From NCBI GenBank assembly GCA_025345505.1, contig JANVCC010000018.1, forward strand, positions 56,501,656 through 56,565,655: 64,000 nt of DNA, in the 5' to 3' direction. Numbering within the stretch: position 1 is the stretch's first letter; every line of letters begins with the position of its first letter. Origin of the DNA: Todiramphus chloris collaris. Its lineage: Eukaryota > Chordata > Aves > Coraciiformes > Alcedinidae. Both the position numbers and the translations under genes were made by a program. Of this stretch, positions 13,348 to 24,348 are shown piece by piece. The notes under the pieces are model-generated. The model worked only from the letters and a program-made list of their open reading frames with translations, searched no databases and had not been told where the DNA came from.

Positions 13348-13363
13348 GGGGGGGGGGGGTGGG
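13348..13363 (+). repeat. G12 run, possible G-quadruplex former
   Basis: Twelve G in a row (13348-13359), one T, then three more G. Such a run can form an intramolecular four-stranded structure on the + strand and is unusual in this AT-rich window. Length may be imprecise because of sequencing error in homopolymers. Confidence 0.8.
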
Positions 13364-16300
13364 ATATGTAGCCGCACTGGATCTGTAGGTTTGATCTAGA
13401 ACAGGCTGGATAATATTTTTCCACGCCCGTGTCCTCCACTTTTTAACAAGATCACGCTAAGTTCCGAAGGAAGACCTCTGAATCTGACCTGCAAGCTCAG
13501 TTCCATGCTTGCCCTACAGCTCTCCTGTGTCACCTGTAGGTATGACCAGAGAGAAGCTGAAGGAAGTACCATCTGAGAGATGTGGGGAATAGCATGACTG
13601 TCCTGAGGGACATAGATGTGGCAGATCAGAGAGGATAAGTTTTTGAGTTTGGGTGTTGTGTTTTTCAACGAGAAAAATAAGAGCTTGAAAGAAGACACCT
13701 GTGAGAAAATTCCCCCACAAAGACAGTCATGGTGGAAATATTCTTGAGAAGCCCAGTCTTCAGATGTGCTAACTACGTTTGATTGAGTTGCACTGTATGG
13801 CTCAGTTCACAAAAAGCTGTCAAAAGCATTCCTTCTGGGAAGGGCTGTCCTTCCTCTCATCCATCTGCCATGAAAAACAGGTTTCCCACCATCAGATGCA
13901 GAACCTTTGAGGCAGAACTGGCTTGAACTATAAAGTTAATAGCATGTCCATAAATAAGTGAATTATCCTCAGACATTTTGGTGGATCTCTTAAAATATTT
14001 ACTTTTAAGGGGCAAGTTGGGTAATGGGTTTTCCTCAAACCTTAAAGTTTTAGTGCACAACAAAGAATGCAGAGTGGAAGCTGCTTGCCAGATGTTCCAC
14101 AGCCTGGAGAGATAAAAGGAGATTGTTTTTACAAGTATAAATGGTGATATAGTAGCCTGCACTGTGTAAAGTACATATTTTTATTAAGTCATTATGCAAT
14201 TGGACAAATAATTTTCCGTATTTCCCAGTCATAACCTGCCTCATCCACATTGAATTTTTTTGCCAGTTCTGACTGCTTCTTTTTCACTTTACAATGCTGG
14301 CAAACTTGTTACTGTTTAAAAAAAAAACAAACAAAACAACACCTCCTCAATTTTATTGCTTTAGTCATTTAAAATTACATCATCTTTTGAAACTTTAGAT
14401 AAATCTAATAAAGCTAATCTCATTAATAGAGTGTAAATAATATTCTAATGTTCCAAAGTAATTATACAGCTTAGGGAAATTGCTTACTGCAGAAGATATA
14501 CCCAAAGGCAACAGAGGATTCAGATCTGGAGTCCTGTAAATGAACTTGACTTGGTTAGCAATGCTGCACTAATTTATTAGGTGGTGTAGATCTGGTCCTT
14601 AATTTATAAGAGTTAAACAATCAGAATAAACTGGGTGAAAGTCTTTAAAGCAGCAGAATAGCAAGAAGGTAAAGGTTTATTCTCCCAAAAGATCCACCAT
14701 CTTTTTTCATTTTCTGTAGTATGTTCATGAACTGAAAACCTTGAAATCTTGTCTCTGTTTTCAGATCATACTAAATAAAGAAACCTGAAGAATCAGACCA
14801 TGTGCTGTCATCAAAAGCATGTGGGAGCTCCCAATTTACTCAGTTTCAAGCAGGATTCCACAAAAGTATGTTTTCCTTTGGGGCCGGCAGGTTTAGTTTT
14901 GGTTGTGCTTCTCCGTGTGCAGTTACACTTTGGCAGAAAAAAGAAAAGAAGAAAAAGACTAGGAAAAATACCTAGTTTGTCTTTTACCTCCTCCCCCAGG
15001 TGAACTTTTATTACATTCTTATATTATCAGGATACCCAAGCTTTTCTTTATTCAAATGGATTCTGTCCTACAGATACTTTTCAAAGTTGCAGGTGTACAC
15101 AGAAAGCAGGAGGATGTTCAATCTTTGCCTTTGTCCTGCAGAGGAGGGACGACAGGAGCCTGAGCAGACAGTAAGATTTTGCATTGAGTCACCTTTATCA
15201 GTACACATGAGACATTTGCTTTTATTAAGCACTAGAGTCAGGTGATTCAGACCATAAACAGATGAACTAGTCTGGCGTAACAGTCTCTCCTGTGCTTGTG
15301 TCTGCAAAATACAGGTTATTTCCAAAACTAGAAGCTGAATAAAGCAGTATGATGCTGAAGTACTTCTAAAATTTCTTTGTTGTTCTGGTTGTGATCAGGA
15401 GGGAAAGCACAGGTCATAAGATGCTGGACTTCATGAAGTCCTAGAAAACAGGTGGTAAAGGCCACTTCCAAAAGATTTCTAATATCATGCTGTGAATTTT
15501 GTAGCTTTATGTAGGCCTAGCTTTGAGAATTCATCAAAACTGGATTGAAATTAGAACATTCAAAGAGTAGCCTATGGCTAGTGCTATGAATTCAAGCAAT
15601 ATAGTATGTAGCAGATCCTTGTAGCCTATTTGATATCTAACAGAAGTCACCAAAATTCCTTGCTCCTGAAAAGATTTATTCTGATTTTAACATTGTGCAA
15701 CCACACTGTTTTAGTCTAGAGCGTTTGACCCATGGTTTATATTAATTTATGGTAAAAAATAAGATAATCCAGTAAAGTGCTCAACTGGACAATCTCAAGT
15801 GCACCAGTAAATGTGAACCCCATGCATCTGAAAATTAAAGCTCTAGTTCCTGAATTTGAACCTATGGGATTGTACTCTACAGTTCTTACTACATTCGATT
15901 TGTGAGATTCAAAGCACTTCTGTGTTTTCTTTCTTTTTCTTTTTAATCTAAATGGGAAATAAAGCCATGGAAATAAATGGAGCATTATTCTTGGTTTTGG
16001 TTCAGTTTCAGATCTGTACCCAGAACCACAGCTGGTATGTACCATGGATCTTGAATGTTGCTTTCTTCAACTGCCTTTGGCTCGAGTATGCTGCATTTCA
16101 CATTGATGAATGCAATCACTACCTCTGAATGTTATGCTTGAACAACAGACAGAGTTTTAAAAATACAAATCTGTCTCAGTAATTGTTACCTGAGTAAAAA
16201 AATATCACAATATATTACTTGAGAATATAATCTATATAATTTTGAGATCCTACTAAGAATGAATGGACAAAACATGAGGTGAGTAAAGGAATCCTTCTTC

Positions 16301-17779
16301 CTTTCTCCCAAACAGCTAAGGAATAAGAGGTAATTTAAATGTTTCAGAAAGAACCAAACAAAAATAAGGAATTGCAGAAGAAAACTGGATTTCCTCCAAT
16401 GAAAACATGAAAATAGGAGGAGATATTTCATTCAGGAGAAAAAAAAATCAGTGAAGGCTTTTTTATTGAAATGTAAATCCACTTGTATTTTACACAGATG
16501 TTTAAATGCAAGAAAAAGAAATTTTAAGAAGCAGTTGAAGATAAAAATAAAAATATTAGAGACATCCTAAAATAACCCCCACGCTTGTGTCCTCCATGTC
16601 CTGCTCCTCTAGTGGGTACATCATTGATCTGCAAGACTTACAGTTACTGAAACTTGGATGTGCAGCTTTTCATAGTGCTTATTCACTGAACTCTACACTC
16701 TTCCCAGCAGCTAAAATTTCCACTGTTTTCTATTGTCTAAGTGCCTCAAAAGGCCCAGACTCAGCTGGAAATATAGGCTTGGTATTTGCTACATAGAAAT
16801 TATGTAGGAAATTCTATATATTGTAAGAAATGCTACCTACTATATTAAATGTGGGTGGAAGTTAGGCTTTGTGAACTTAAGCTACTGTTATGAATGGTGG
16901 TTCAGTGCCACGGCATCTCAGGGTTGTTCAGCTGCTCTGTAGAAACAGATGAATCCGTTGCCTACCAAAGCCAACACCAAGAGGGCAGACAAAGCAGCGA
17001 TCTGGATTCCCAGTGCTGTCTGCTTCTGTGAACCTCAGGTGCTGCTAAAACTGGTCTATTCTGCATAAGCACCAAAGGGTAAATTCAATTACCATGTCTC
17101 CTGCAAGAGTGAGCTAACCAGACATCCCAGACTCCCTGCTTGGCCATAAGACCTGTGATTTTTAATAGCCATTAAAAATATATTTATTTTTTGCTGTTCT
17201 TGGCTGATCTTCTCCTTTCATGCTGATTAGCAATGCTCTGATCTTTTACTGCTGCCTTTTAGTAACATAACAGCCTTCCAAGATGGAAGAAGGCCACGCT
17301 ATTCCTCTAACTAGTGTTTATGTACCCTGTAATAATTTTTCTTCCATGGTTGCTGCTTTTGCTAGTTCCTATTCCATACATTTAATTTTAGATGTAGGGA
17401 CACTTCTCTTAATTTTCCAAAAGGTCTTCTATTTGCATTTAATTTAGAGATTTGAGCATTGCTTCTTTGTCTACAATCCTTGCAGACATTTAAGTTACCA
17501 GTTGCAATTTTATGACGTTGTTAATAATTTCTCCTTTTTTTTTTGCTAAATGGAATATTCTCTGATACTTATTCTTTTGATTAATCTGAGGTTCTTTTCT
17601 GTTTACAAGGGACAGCATGTCTCAGGGAGCAGGCAATGAGATATGAAAATGTTTGCCACTATCTTGCTACTCTATGTCTAGACTGAGGAGGTTAAAGAAA
17701 TGTTTTTGTATGAGAAGGGTTTCATTTTTTTGTTGTTTTGTTTTTCATTTGATTGCTCTAATTTGATCCTCAAGAAGCG
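13364..17779. other. Unique non-coding DNA, no gene seen
   Basis: AT-rich, no exon or classifiable repeat. A low-complexity A/C tract lies at 14317-14340 and an A/AG-rich stretch at about 14937-14960. Confidence 0.55.
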
Positions 17780-18300
17780 ATTTTAATAGCTGTTAAGAGT
17801 GTGACATTGTTAATGAAAATGAACAGATTGCTACTTTATTCTACAATAAAAACAAGTGTGTGGTGATGTTATTAGAGGAAAAATTCTGCAAGTGTAATTG
17901 ATATTTTCCTTTCCTATATTCTGTTTGTTTATAGTGTAACAAAACAATTTACAGCAAAAGCAATTGCATGCAGCAAACAGATTGTTTCAAATGGAATAAA
18001 ATTTGTTCTTCCAAGTGGCACACTGTGAGACCTATTGAAGATTTAAGTAGCAGACACATATATATAAATCCCTTTAATGTGCTCCTCTTTTAAAAATAAA
18101 AAACCCTACATGAATGGAAACTTTAAAAAAATGAACTGTAATTACAGAAATTCTTCAGCTTTTGCAGGTGGGCAGAGGAAATTCTAATTCACTGTGTAAA
18201 TCACCTAAAAATATCTGGGCTTTCAGAGCTTCTGAACTCTGCCTCGTGCAGTATCAAAAGATTATAGGTGTTATGGAAAGAGACTGTGGATTATGGTTAT
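17780..18300. promoter_or_regulatory. Candidate conserved non-coding element (weak)
   Basis: AT-rich unique DNA dense in TAAT/ATTA homeodomain-type words: 'ttaatag' (17784-17790), 'ttaatg' (about 17810), 'gtaattgat' (about 17894). It also holds a perfect 12-bp palindrome 'ctgtaattacag' (18136-18147) and 'caattgcatg' (17961-17970). No repeat or open frame explains the stretch. Such composition is common in vertebrate developmental enhancers but also occurs by chance in AT-rich DNA, so this is an inference that needs cross-species alignment. Confidence 0.25.
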
Positions 18301-18967
18301 TAAATAGGAAGACTACCAGGGGACACATGGCATACACTTGAAGATGACCTTGTGGATTTACAGAGTGGAAGGTTTTTAGTCTCCCTTCATGACTTGATGC
18401 CTTTATAAAATAAAAAAATAAACCAAATATTTCTCTGCTAAAATAGTTTGTTGGCTATTGCTTCACTCAATATTTTATCTCACATGCTCTTGGTTCAGTT
18501 TTAGATAAGTAAGTTTCACTTAGGTTAAGACTTAAGGCTCAGATGCTTTTCTTCTTACAAGAGGAAGAGTTATCTTAATACATTCATTAATTTACTATGT
18601 AAAGACATCTCAGTGCTACAGTACATGGATGCTAGTGGGAGAAAGAGACAGAAGTAGCATTTTATCTCTAGTAAATCACTTTTGAAAAAGATCTTTGCAG
18701 TATGTTTGAGTCAACCTGACTGTCAATGACCTTAGTTACATTTGGAGTCATTGGTGGTACTTACCTGAAGCTAGCAAGCTACTTGTTCTGAAGGCTTAGA
18801 GAAGTTTTATTTCAAGGTCAATTTTTATTTACAGTAAAAATGATATGCTGTTTTTACTAATACTATGTTTGGTTTATACTTACACAGCATTTGCAGGGAC
18901 TGCAGTATGAAGCAGTATGAAGCATGGGAAAAGGCAAATATGTCTGTTTTAGAAAGAGAGATTGGAG
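18301..18967. other. Unique non-coding DNA, no gene seen
   Basis: No exon or classifiable repeat. A small direct repeat 'agcagtatga' occurs twice near 18901-18921. Confidence 0.5.
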
Positions 18968-19060
18968 ACCTAGATCCTCCAAAGTGATTCTTGCTTTATG
19001 TGTCTAACTCTCACTGAAATCAGTGTGAGCCAAACATCCAATTGCCTTGAGCATCTGGGA
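18968..19060. repeat. Old palindromic interspersed repeat
   Basis: The left half (from 'cctagatcctcc' near 18969) and the reverse complement of the right half (ending 'gagcatctggga' at 19060) align around a centre at 'ctcactgaaatcagtgtgag'. The pattern, and phrases such as 'cctagatcctc' and 'ccttgagcatctggg', resemble old palindromic MITE-like repeats seen across reptiles and birds. I cannot assign a family name. It is well diverged, so an ancient insertion is likely. Confidence 0.5.
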
Positions 19061-20122
19061 TGCTGGAGCTGGTCTGGCTTGAGCTGGCACCACACAGTGG
19101 GGTGGGCGTGAGCCAGACAGTTTGGGTGGGGATGCAGGGTAGTTTGGCTTGTGGAGCAGCATCCCTGAACCACAGGAATGCCTCTCCCACAGACAGGCAT
19201 GCCCTCACCCATACTCACATATGCTCAGTCAGTACCCTTCTCCTGTAGCCTTCTGGTTTTGGGGGTTGAGATCCTTTTCAGTTTTGAATCTAGTGTTAAT
19301 AGATTCAGCAGGGCCATCTGTCTACTGACCTGTGTTGGCACCTTCCTAATGACTTGTACTTGGACATTTAGGAAACCTGGAGCTGAGCCAAGGCCAGGCC
19401 ATCTGAACATCAGTTTTTATTCACTGGCACTGTCCTGTATCCTTCCTACATCCTTTCAGAAAATATTACATATGAAGGTTCTGTAGTCATGTTCTCGGGA
19501 TGGCTTTTATTGTAGAATATACTTCAATACACCGAGTCTATAATGCAAGCATACATATTCAATGGTATCTTTCCAACCAGCTGGGTGCTCATGACACAGA
19601 GGCAGTGTATGAGCAGAGATCTGTTTTCAATCTGAACAATTAGTTGGCTTCACTAGCATCACTGAAGCTCGCAGAAGTAATTCTGAGAGGCTTTCCTGTG
19701 TCCTCTTCACAAGGGTGTGCCACTACCCAATGGTCAAATTAACTGTCAAAATTGAGCTAAGTGAGGACTTGATTGACCCATGAACAAGAGAGCTTTTTCT
19801 GTATAGGAATGAGTTTTATCCGTGGTGAATAAATCTCACAGATTCAAATCTGTAGATAGTGAAAAGTAAACAAGATGTCAGCAATCCACTTTAATCAAAC
19901 CAGACAGTCATTAGTAACAAAACAGGAGGGAAAAATGAATAAGTTATGCTGAGTATCTTCCTTTAAAAAGAAAAGTTCAATAGAAAAATTATTTCCATTT
20001 GCTTGAGCTGCTCTTTTCCTATCCTGCTGTCTTCATCTCTAAGCTGCCAAGGGCAGAATGATGTGACTCATAGACTTTTTAAGTGAAATTGTACACAGCC
20101 AAATCATAGTGCTGCTGCTCCC
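19061..20122. other. Unique non-coding DNA, no gene seen
   Basis: Several overlapping short open frames on both strands (18970-19486) with no family resemblance; judged chance. Confidence 0.55.
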
Positions 20123-20157
20123 TTGGAAGTCAGTGGCAAAATTCTTACTGACTTCAA
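20123..20157. repeat. Short inverted repeat, probable old MITE-like core
   Basis: 'ttggaagtcagt' at 20123-20134 pairs with 'actgacttcaa' at 20147-20157 with one bulged base. The phrase 'gaagtcagtggcaaaa' followed by 'actgacttcaatgg' resembles the centre of an old palindromic amniote repeat. Family not assigned. Confidence 0.45.
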
Positions 20158-21949
20158 TGGAAATAAGCTACATGTTTCAGTGGATAGGGAAAAATATAAC
20201 ATCAACCTGGGTGATCCAGAAAAGGATTCCTTACATTTGTGGGACCATGACCTGGTTCATGTCTTGTGGTACCTTACTGTGTTTTGCATAGCTTCAGGTC
20301 TGGTGGTTTCATCTGCCTCTTTTGAGAGTCTGCACTTCTGCCCAACTGATTTTATAGCTAACTCATAATGTTTAAATGTCTAAATTTGTCACTTCAGTGT
20401 GTTAGACTGTTCCAGCACATGCTGTACCTTGTCAAACTGGGACTATTTCCCTTTAGAGTATTCTGTGTAGAGTAAGATATCTTAAAACATCTGGTTTGAA
20501 GATTTTAAAGAAAACCTTCTTTGTTTTCTTTATTTGCTTTAAAGATTTCTCCAGTGTAACTCTCCTTCTGATCATCTTCCTTCAAATCTTCAATGATTTA
20601 CCTTCTCTTCTATGAATATTCCCCACCTTTTCCTCCCCTAAATTCTGTGTAGAGCACTGGATGCGTGACTTCAGTCCCCAGGGTTGCAGTGCCAGATCAT
20701 GGATGGTGCTGAGTGGCTTGGTTTGCTCCAGCAAAGCACTTAAGCACTGTTGTAAAACAAAGCAAGTGAGTAATCCCAGAAGCAGAAGACAGTGTCACTC
20801 CTTACATGCTTTATTGCTGAGTGGAATTCAATGGACTTGTCAGCCTCTAGCTAATAAATGGGAATGATTGCAGAGTAGCTGGCAGTACCAGGGCTGTCAG
20901 ACATACAGAGACGAGGGAGACCAGGCCTGTCGAGCAGAGTCTTTACAGCACTGACAGGAGGGCATTTTTTAAAGAGAGAGATGCTTTAGTTAGATGTATG
21001 TTCAAAATCCACAGCTGGAGCTAATTATTTTGTCTCATTTTGAATATTACTCAGATGCCTGGCTGCTCAGTGAGCCTGCTGGACTACTGTCAGTGATCTA
21101 TGGGCAGTATAGATGGGTTATCACCTCTTCTACCATTCAGGGAAGATGTTGGATTGATTAGTGCCAGAGATCGAGGCTCTCTAACACAGTGGCTCTCAAT
21201 CTCTTCCAGACTGTGACCCCAAGTCACAAAAAAAGGGAGTTTCTGGATGCTTCTTCTCTGATCCTAATAGAAGAAGGGTGTTTCTTGCACATGTGTATAT
21301 ATCCCTGCAGACTCATCACATCCAGTAGAGTGGTTTTACTATTATTTACTCATTGACTGTATTGAACATCTGCAGCACTTTAGACATCATCTCTTTCACA
21401 TCCACTTACAGTGGAGCCCTCCATGGCTTTGTAAGCCAGTGAGCTATAGATCTGCCATGCTGCACCTCCCAGTTTGGAAGTGGCCTTTCCAGCCATTTGC
21501 TTTCTTCTAGGCTACTCTAAATCCTATTTTCTTTTCTCTCTGGAACAGATAGATCATCCTTGCTGACTTGGGAGAAAGGGAGAGAGCTGGTTCATAAAAA
21601 AAAAAGTCAACAACAAAACAACAAATAAAAGATTTTGCAGTGTTTATGTGAATGGGTTGTCTGATTATAAAATTAATTTGATTTTGATTAATACTTAGTG
21701 GCGCACTCAAATTTTGCATGATAAGATATAGTTGCAGTGTGGACAGTTATAATTCCTACAATTTTTTTGGTGCTGTTTATCAGTCAGTTTTGCCAACTCC
21801 TCCACCCGTGCACTTCTTGTAAGCTAGGCAGCAGTGTGCTATTGCAGGGAATGATACTAAACCTCTGTGAAAATCTGTAAATGTGGATGCATTGCAGAGC
21901 AACAGACTTTCTCAGTAATATGTGGAAATGGCAAAAAGAATACTATATT
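20158..21949. other. Mostly unique non-coding DNA
   Basis: No exon seen. At 20838-20871 'cagcctctagctaataaatgggaatgat' is faintly like the MIR/L2 'cctcatctgtaaaatgggaat' block but too weak to call alone. An A-rich tract with 'caacaaaacaac' lies near 21596-21629. Confidence 0.5.
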
Positions 21950-22169
21950 TTGAATGGAAATAAGAAGGATATTCTTTACTCTGAAGGTGGTGAAACACTT
22001 GAACATGTTACCCAGGGAAGTTGTGGATGCTCCATCGCTGAATGTTGGATGGGGTCTTGAGCAACCTGGTCTAGTGGAAGGTGTCACTGACATGGCAGGA
22101 GAGGTTGAAACTAGATGATCTTTAAAGTCCCTTCCAACCCAAACCATTCTATGATTCTATGTTTCTATA
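21950..22169 (+). mobile_element. CR1 LINE 3' end, 5'-truncated
   Basis: CR1 is the main non-LTR retrotransposon of birds; copies are usually cut off at the 5' end. This one keeps the last part of ORF2 and the 3' UTR. Read in frame, 21987-22046 gives a decayed form of the conserved ORF2 C-terminal block (VVKHLNMLPREVVDAP). It then carries 'gcaacctggtctagtggaag', 'aactagatgatctttaaag', 'cccttccaaccc' and the terminal octamer pair 'attctatgattctatg' (22147-22162) followed by a decayed 'tttctata'. Stops after the block show it is not coding. The intact terminus fixes the + orientation. Confidence 0.96.
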
Positions 22170-24127
22170 TCTCCTAGATTAAAAGTTTGTTACAGGTCAT
22201 CCATATGTTCTTTCTTCTGCAACTTTTGTTCATTTAATAAGTACAATTTAAGCTATTTCTGCTCCATTTTATAAATGCAATTTATGCTATTTTGGTCAGA
22301 GACCTTGCTGTGCCATATAGTCTGGTCTGCTGTCTCTCCCCACAATTTCCATGTTTGAAGTTTCCATGTTTGTGTTTCCATGTTCTTTCCTTCAGGAAAG
22401 AAGGTGGGTTTTCTCATTTGTGAGCCAGCGACACGGACTGCAGACATCTGGGAGGCAAAGCAGATTCAGGGCAGCTAGTCTGAAGGGGAAGAGTTGGCAC
22501 AGGAAGAGTCCTTCTCTTCCCTGTTCCTCCTCCCAGCCTTTATGGGACTGAGACATTTAAGGAGTAGTGGGGAGCAGCACGTAATAGTATATAGAGCTCA
22601 GTGTTCATTTATGCCTCTCAGTGGTAGGGAATTAAGGGGGGATAGGCCTTGGGGACACTATTTTTACTAACCTCAGCAGCACTTCCAGGATCAGGCTTCC
22701 TCCTTGATGTCTCTTGACTCCCATGAGTAGCTCTGAGTAGACCCTCATACGCAGCTTTGCTTCATGGGAGCTAAAAGCAAAGCAGCAAGCTAAAATTCTG
22801 AATTTTCTTTTCACGACCTGCTTCTTCCCGAATTTCATTGTAACCTCAGTAGTGCCATGTTTGTGATGGCATAGAGTTGCTCTAGACGGTGTTGAAAATC
22901 CAGATTTTTGTTGTGTACTATCTCACACAAATGAACAGGACAGATGTTGACCTCTGTTATCCAGGTATACTCTCTCTGAAGTGCTTCTCCAAGCACCTGT
23001 TTCTCATGCAGTAAATGGGAGAAGAGAATGATATTATTCTTTAACTAAAATCCTAAATCCATTTTCAATGAGCTGTACATTAAATTTGCATTTATCTTAC
23101 TATGTTGAATAGTGTGAGGTTTTTCTCTGGCCTGCTTAAACATATCAATGGATCTATAGTTGACAGTAGCAAACCACTGTATCAGATCAAATGAAGGGTA
23201 AAAATGCAGTTTTGCCTGGAAAATATCACAGTAATTTTCTTTCCCCTCCTCCCTACAAGTTTTCAAGTGATGCTGTATAATTGACATTTCTCACTGGACA
23301 ATAAATAACCTGTTCATCTGAGGTAAGTCTGATGCAAGTGAAAAGGGAACTGTGAGAGCTGTGAGAAAAGATGCCTCTTGTGTTTATTCTAAAATGATGC
23401 TCCAAGGAGTTAAGCAAACTCAGAAATTCAGATCTCGCCAACATCTGGTTTGCATCAGCAAACCAAAACCTTATAGCAGTCTGGCTGGATCATTACACTG
23501 TGTCTGTGCATGTGTGTGTCTTAACTCCTACTGACATTACCTGAAAAATCACTAGACTGGAAGATGCTTGTGTTTCTTCAAACACACGCGTGCACACACA
23601 AACGTCTACACATTAGCATTAGGTGTATTCTTCATTTGATTACACTCCCTATCCTATCCAATGCCAATCATGTACCTACCTATTACACTAAGAATATAGC
23701 AGACCTTTTGGAAATCCTGGGTGCTAGTCTCTACTCAACCACCTCACCTGTATACCCTCCTGATGGTACTAGGAGTGGACTCCTTTCACACAGCAGTGGT
23801 CACAGTGGTCTCACGGGTGGTGGGATGCCTTGAATGCTGAGTCCGCCTAGCTGGACAAGGTACAAACTTGTCTTTTCACTGCGCAGAAGTAACTGAGCTG
23901 CAAGACCATACTGTATCCCACTTGAGATCTTCTCTTCATTCTGTTGAAGGTGAATCATAGGAACCAGCAGCAAGAGACATGTTGACTTTAGTTGATTAGT
24001 TACTTGCCAATGATGGGAGGTAGCTGGGAGTTAGACACCACTTCCTTGGATGGGTATGGATTTCCCTTCAGCTTGTCACGGGACTAGTTGTGGGTTAAAG
24101 AAAATCCAGAACAGGCCTGGGAGAATG
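22170..24127. other. Mostly unique non-coding DNA
   Basis: No exon seen. The word 'tttccatgtt' occurs three times in about 40 bases (22346-22385), a small local repeat. 'acacacgcgtgcacacaca' near 23582-23600 is a short purine/pyrimidine alternating tract. A MIR-like fragment in this block is listed separately. Confidence 0.5.
22982..23041 (+). mobile_element. Possible MIR-type SINE fragment
   Basis: The stretch 'ctgtttctcatgcagtaaatgggagaagag' followed by 'aatgatattatt' resembles the MIR block that reads 'tttcctcatctgtaaaatgggga' then 'taataatag'. MIRs are ancient tRNA-derived SINEs with many degraded copies in amniotes. The match is short and by eye. Confidence 0.35.
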
Positions 24128-24348
24128 GGCTAGGCCTTTCAAACCTCTCCCTCCAAGATGAGTGTCCTAACCACTATCTTACAGTTGTATTCCTTGTTGC
24201 CTTTTCCCTGGCGGTCCCCATATCTCTTGCATGCCTGGATGCTCTGTGGCTCAGTTTCAAGAGAGAGAATGAGGAATGCTCTTGCCCAGCATACCCTACG
24301 ATCTGGTGGTTAGAACACTTCTTAGGGAGAGAGTGGGCTTAATCCCTC
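24128..24348. mobile_element. Inverted-arm element with tRNA-like arms
   Basis: The left arm (24128-24180) and right arm (24300-24348) are inverted copies: the reverse complement of the left arm gives 'agtggttaggacactcatc', the right arm gives 'ggtggttagaacacttctt', and both continue into 'gggagagag...' and a 'tttgaa/cttaat' block. About 120 bases lie between them, including 'gtggctcagtttc'. 'GTGGTTAG..CACT' followed about 30 bases later by a 'TTCAAATCC'-like word resembles the A-box/B-box layout of tRNA-derived SINE heads, so this may be two SINE heads in inverted orientation or a palindromic MITE-like element. Arms are well diverged; no tRNA gene is claimed. Confidence 0.55.

Noticed and set aside
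21857-22147. 96-codon minus-strand frame
   Set aside because: Antisense to the CR1 3' end; an artefact of that sequence.
24300-24348. Possible tRNA gene from the GTGGTTAG word
   Set aside because: No cloverleaf can be drawn with a proper acceptor stem and anticodon; it is the arm of an inverted element.
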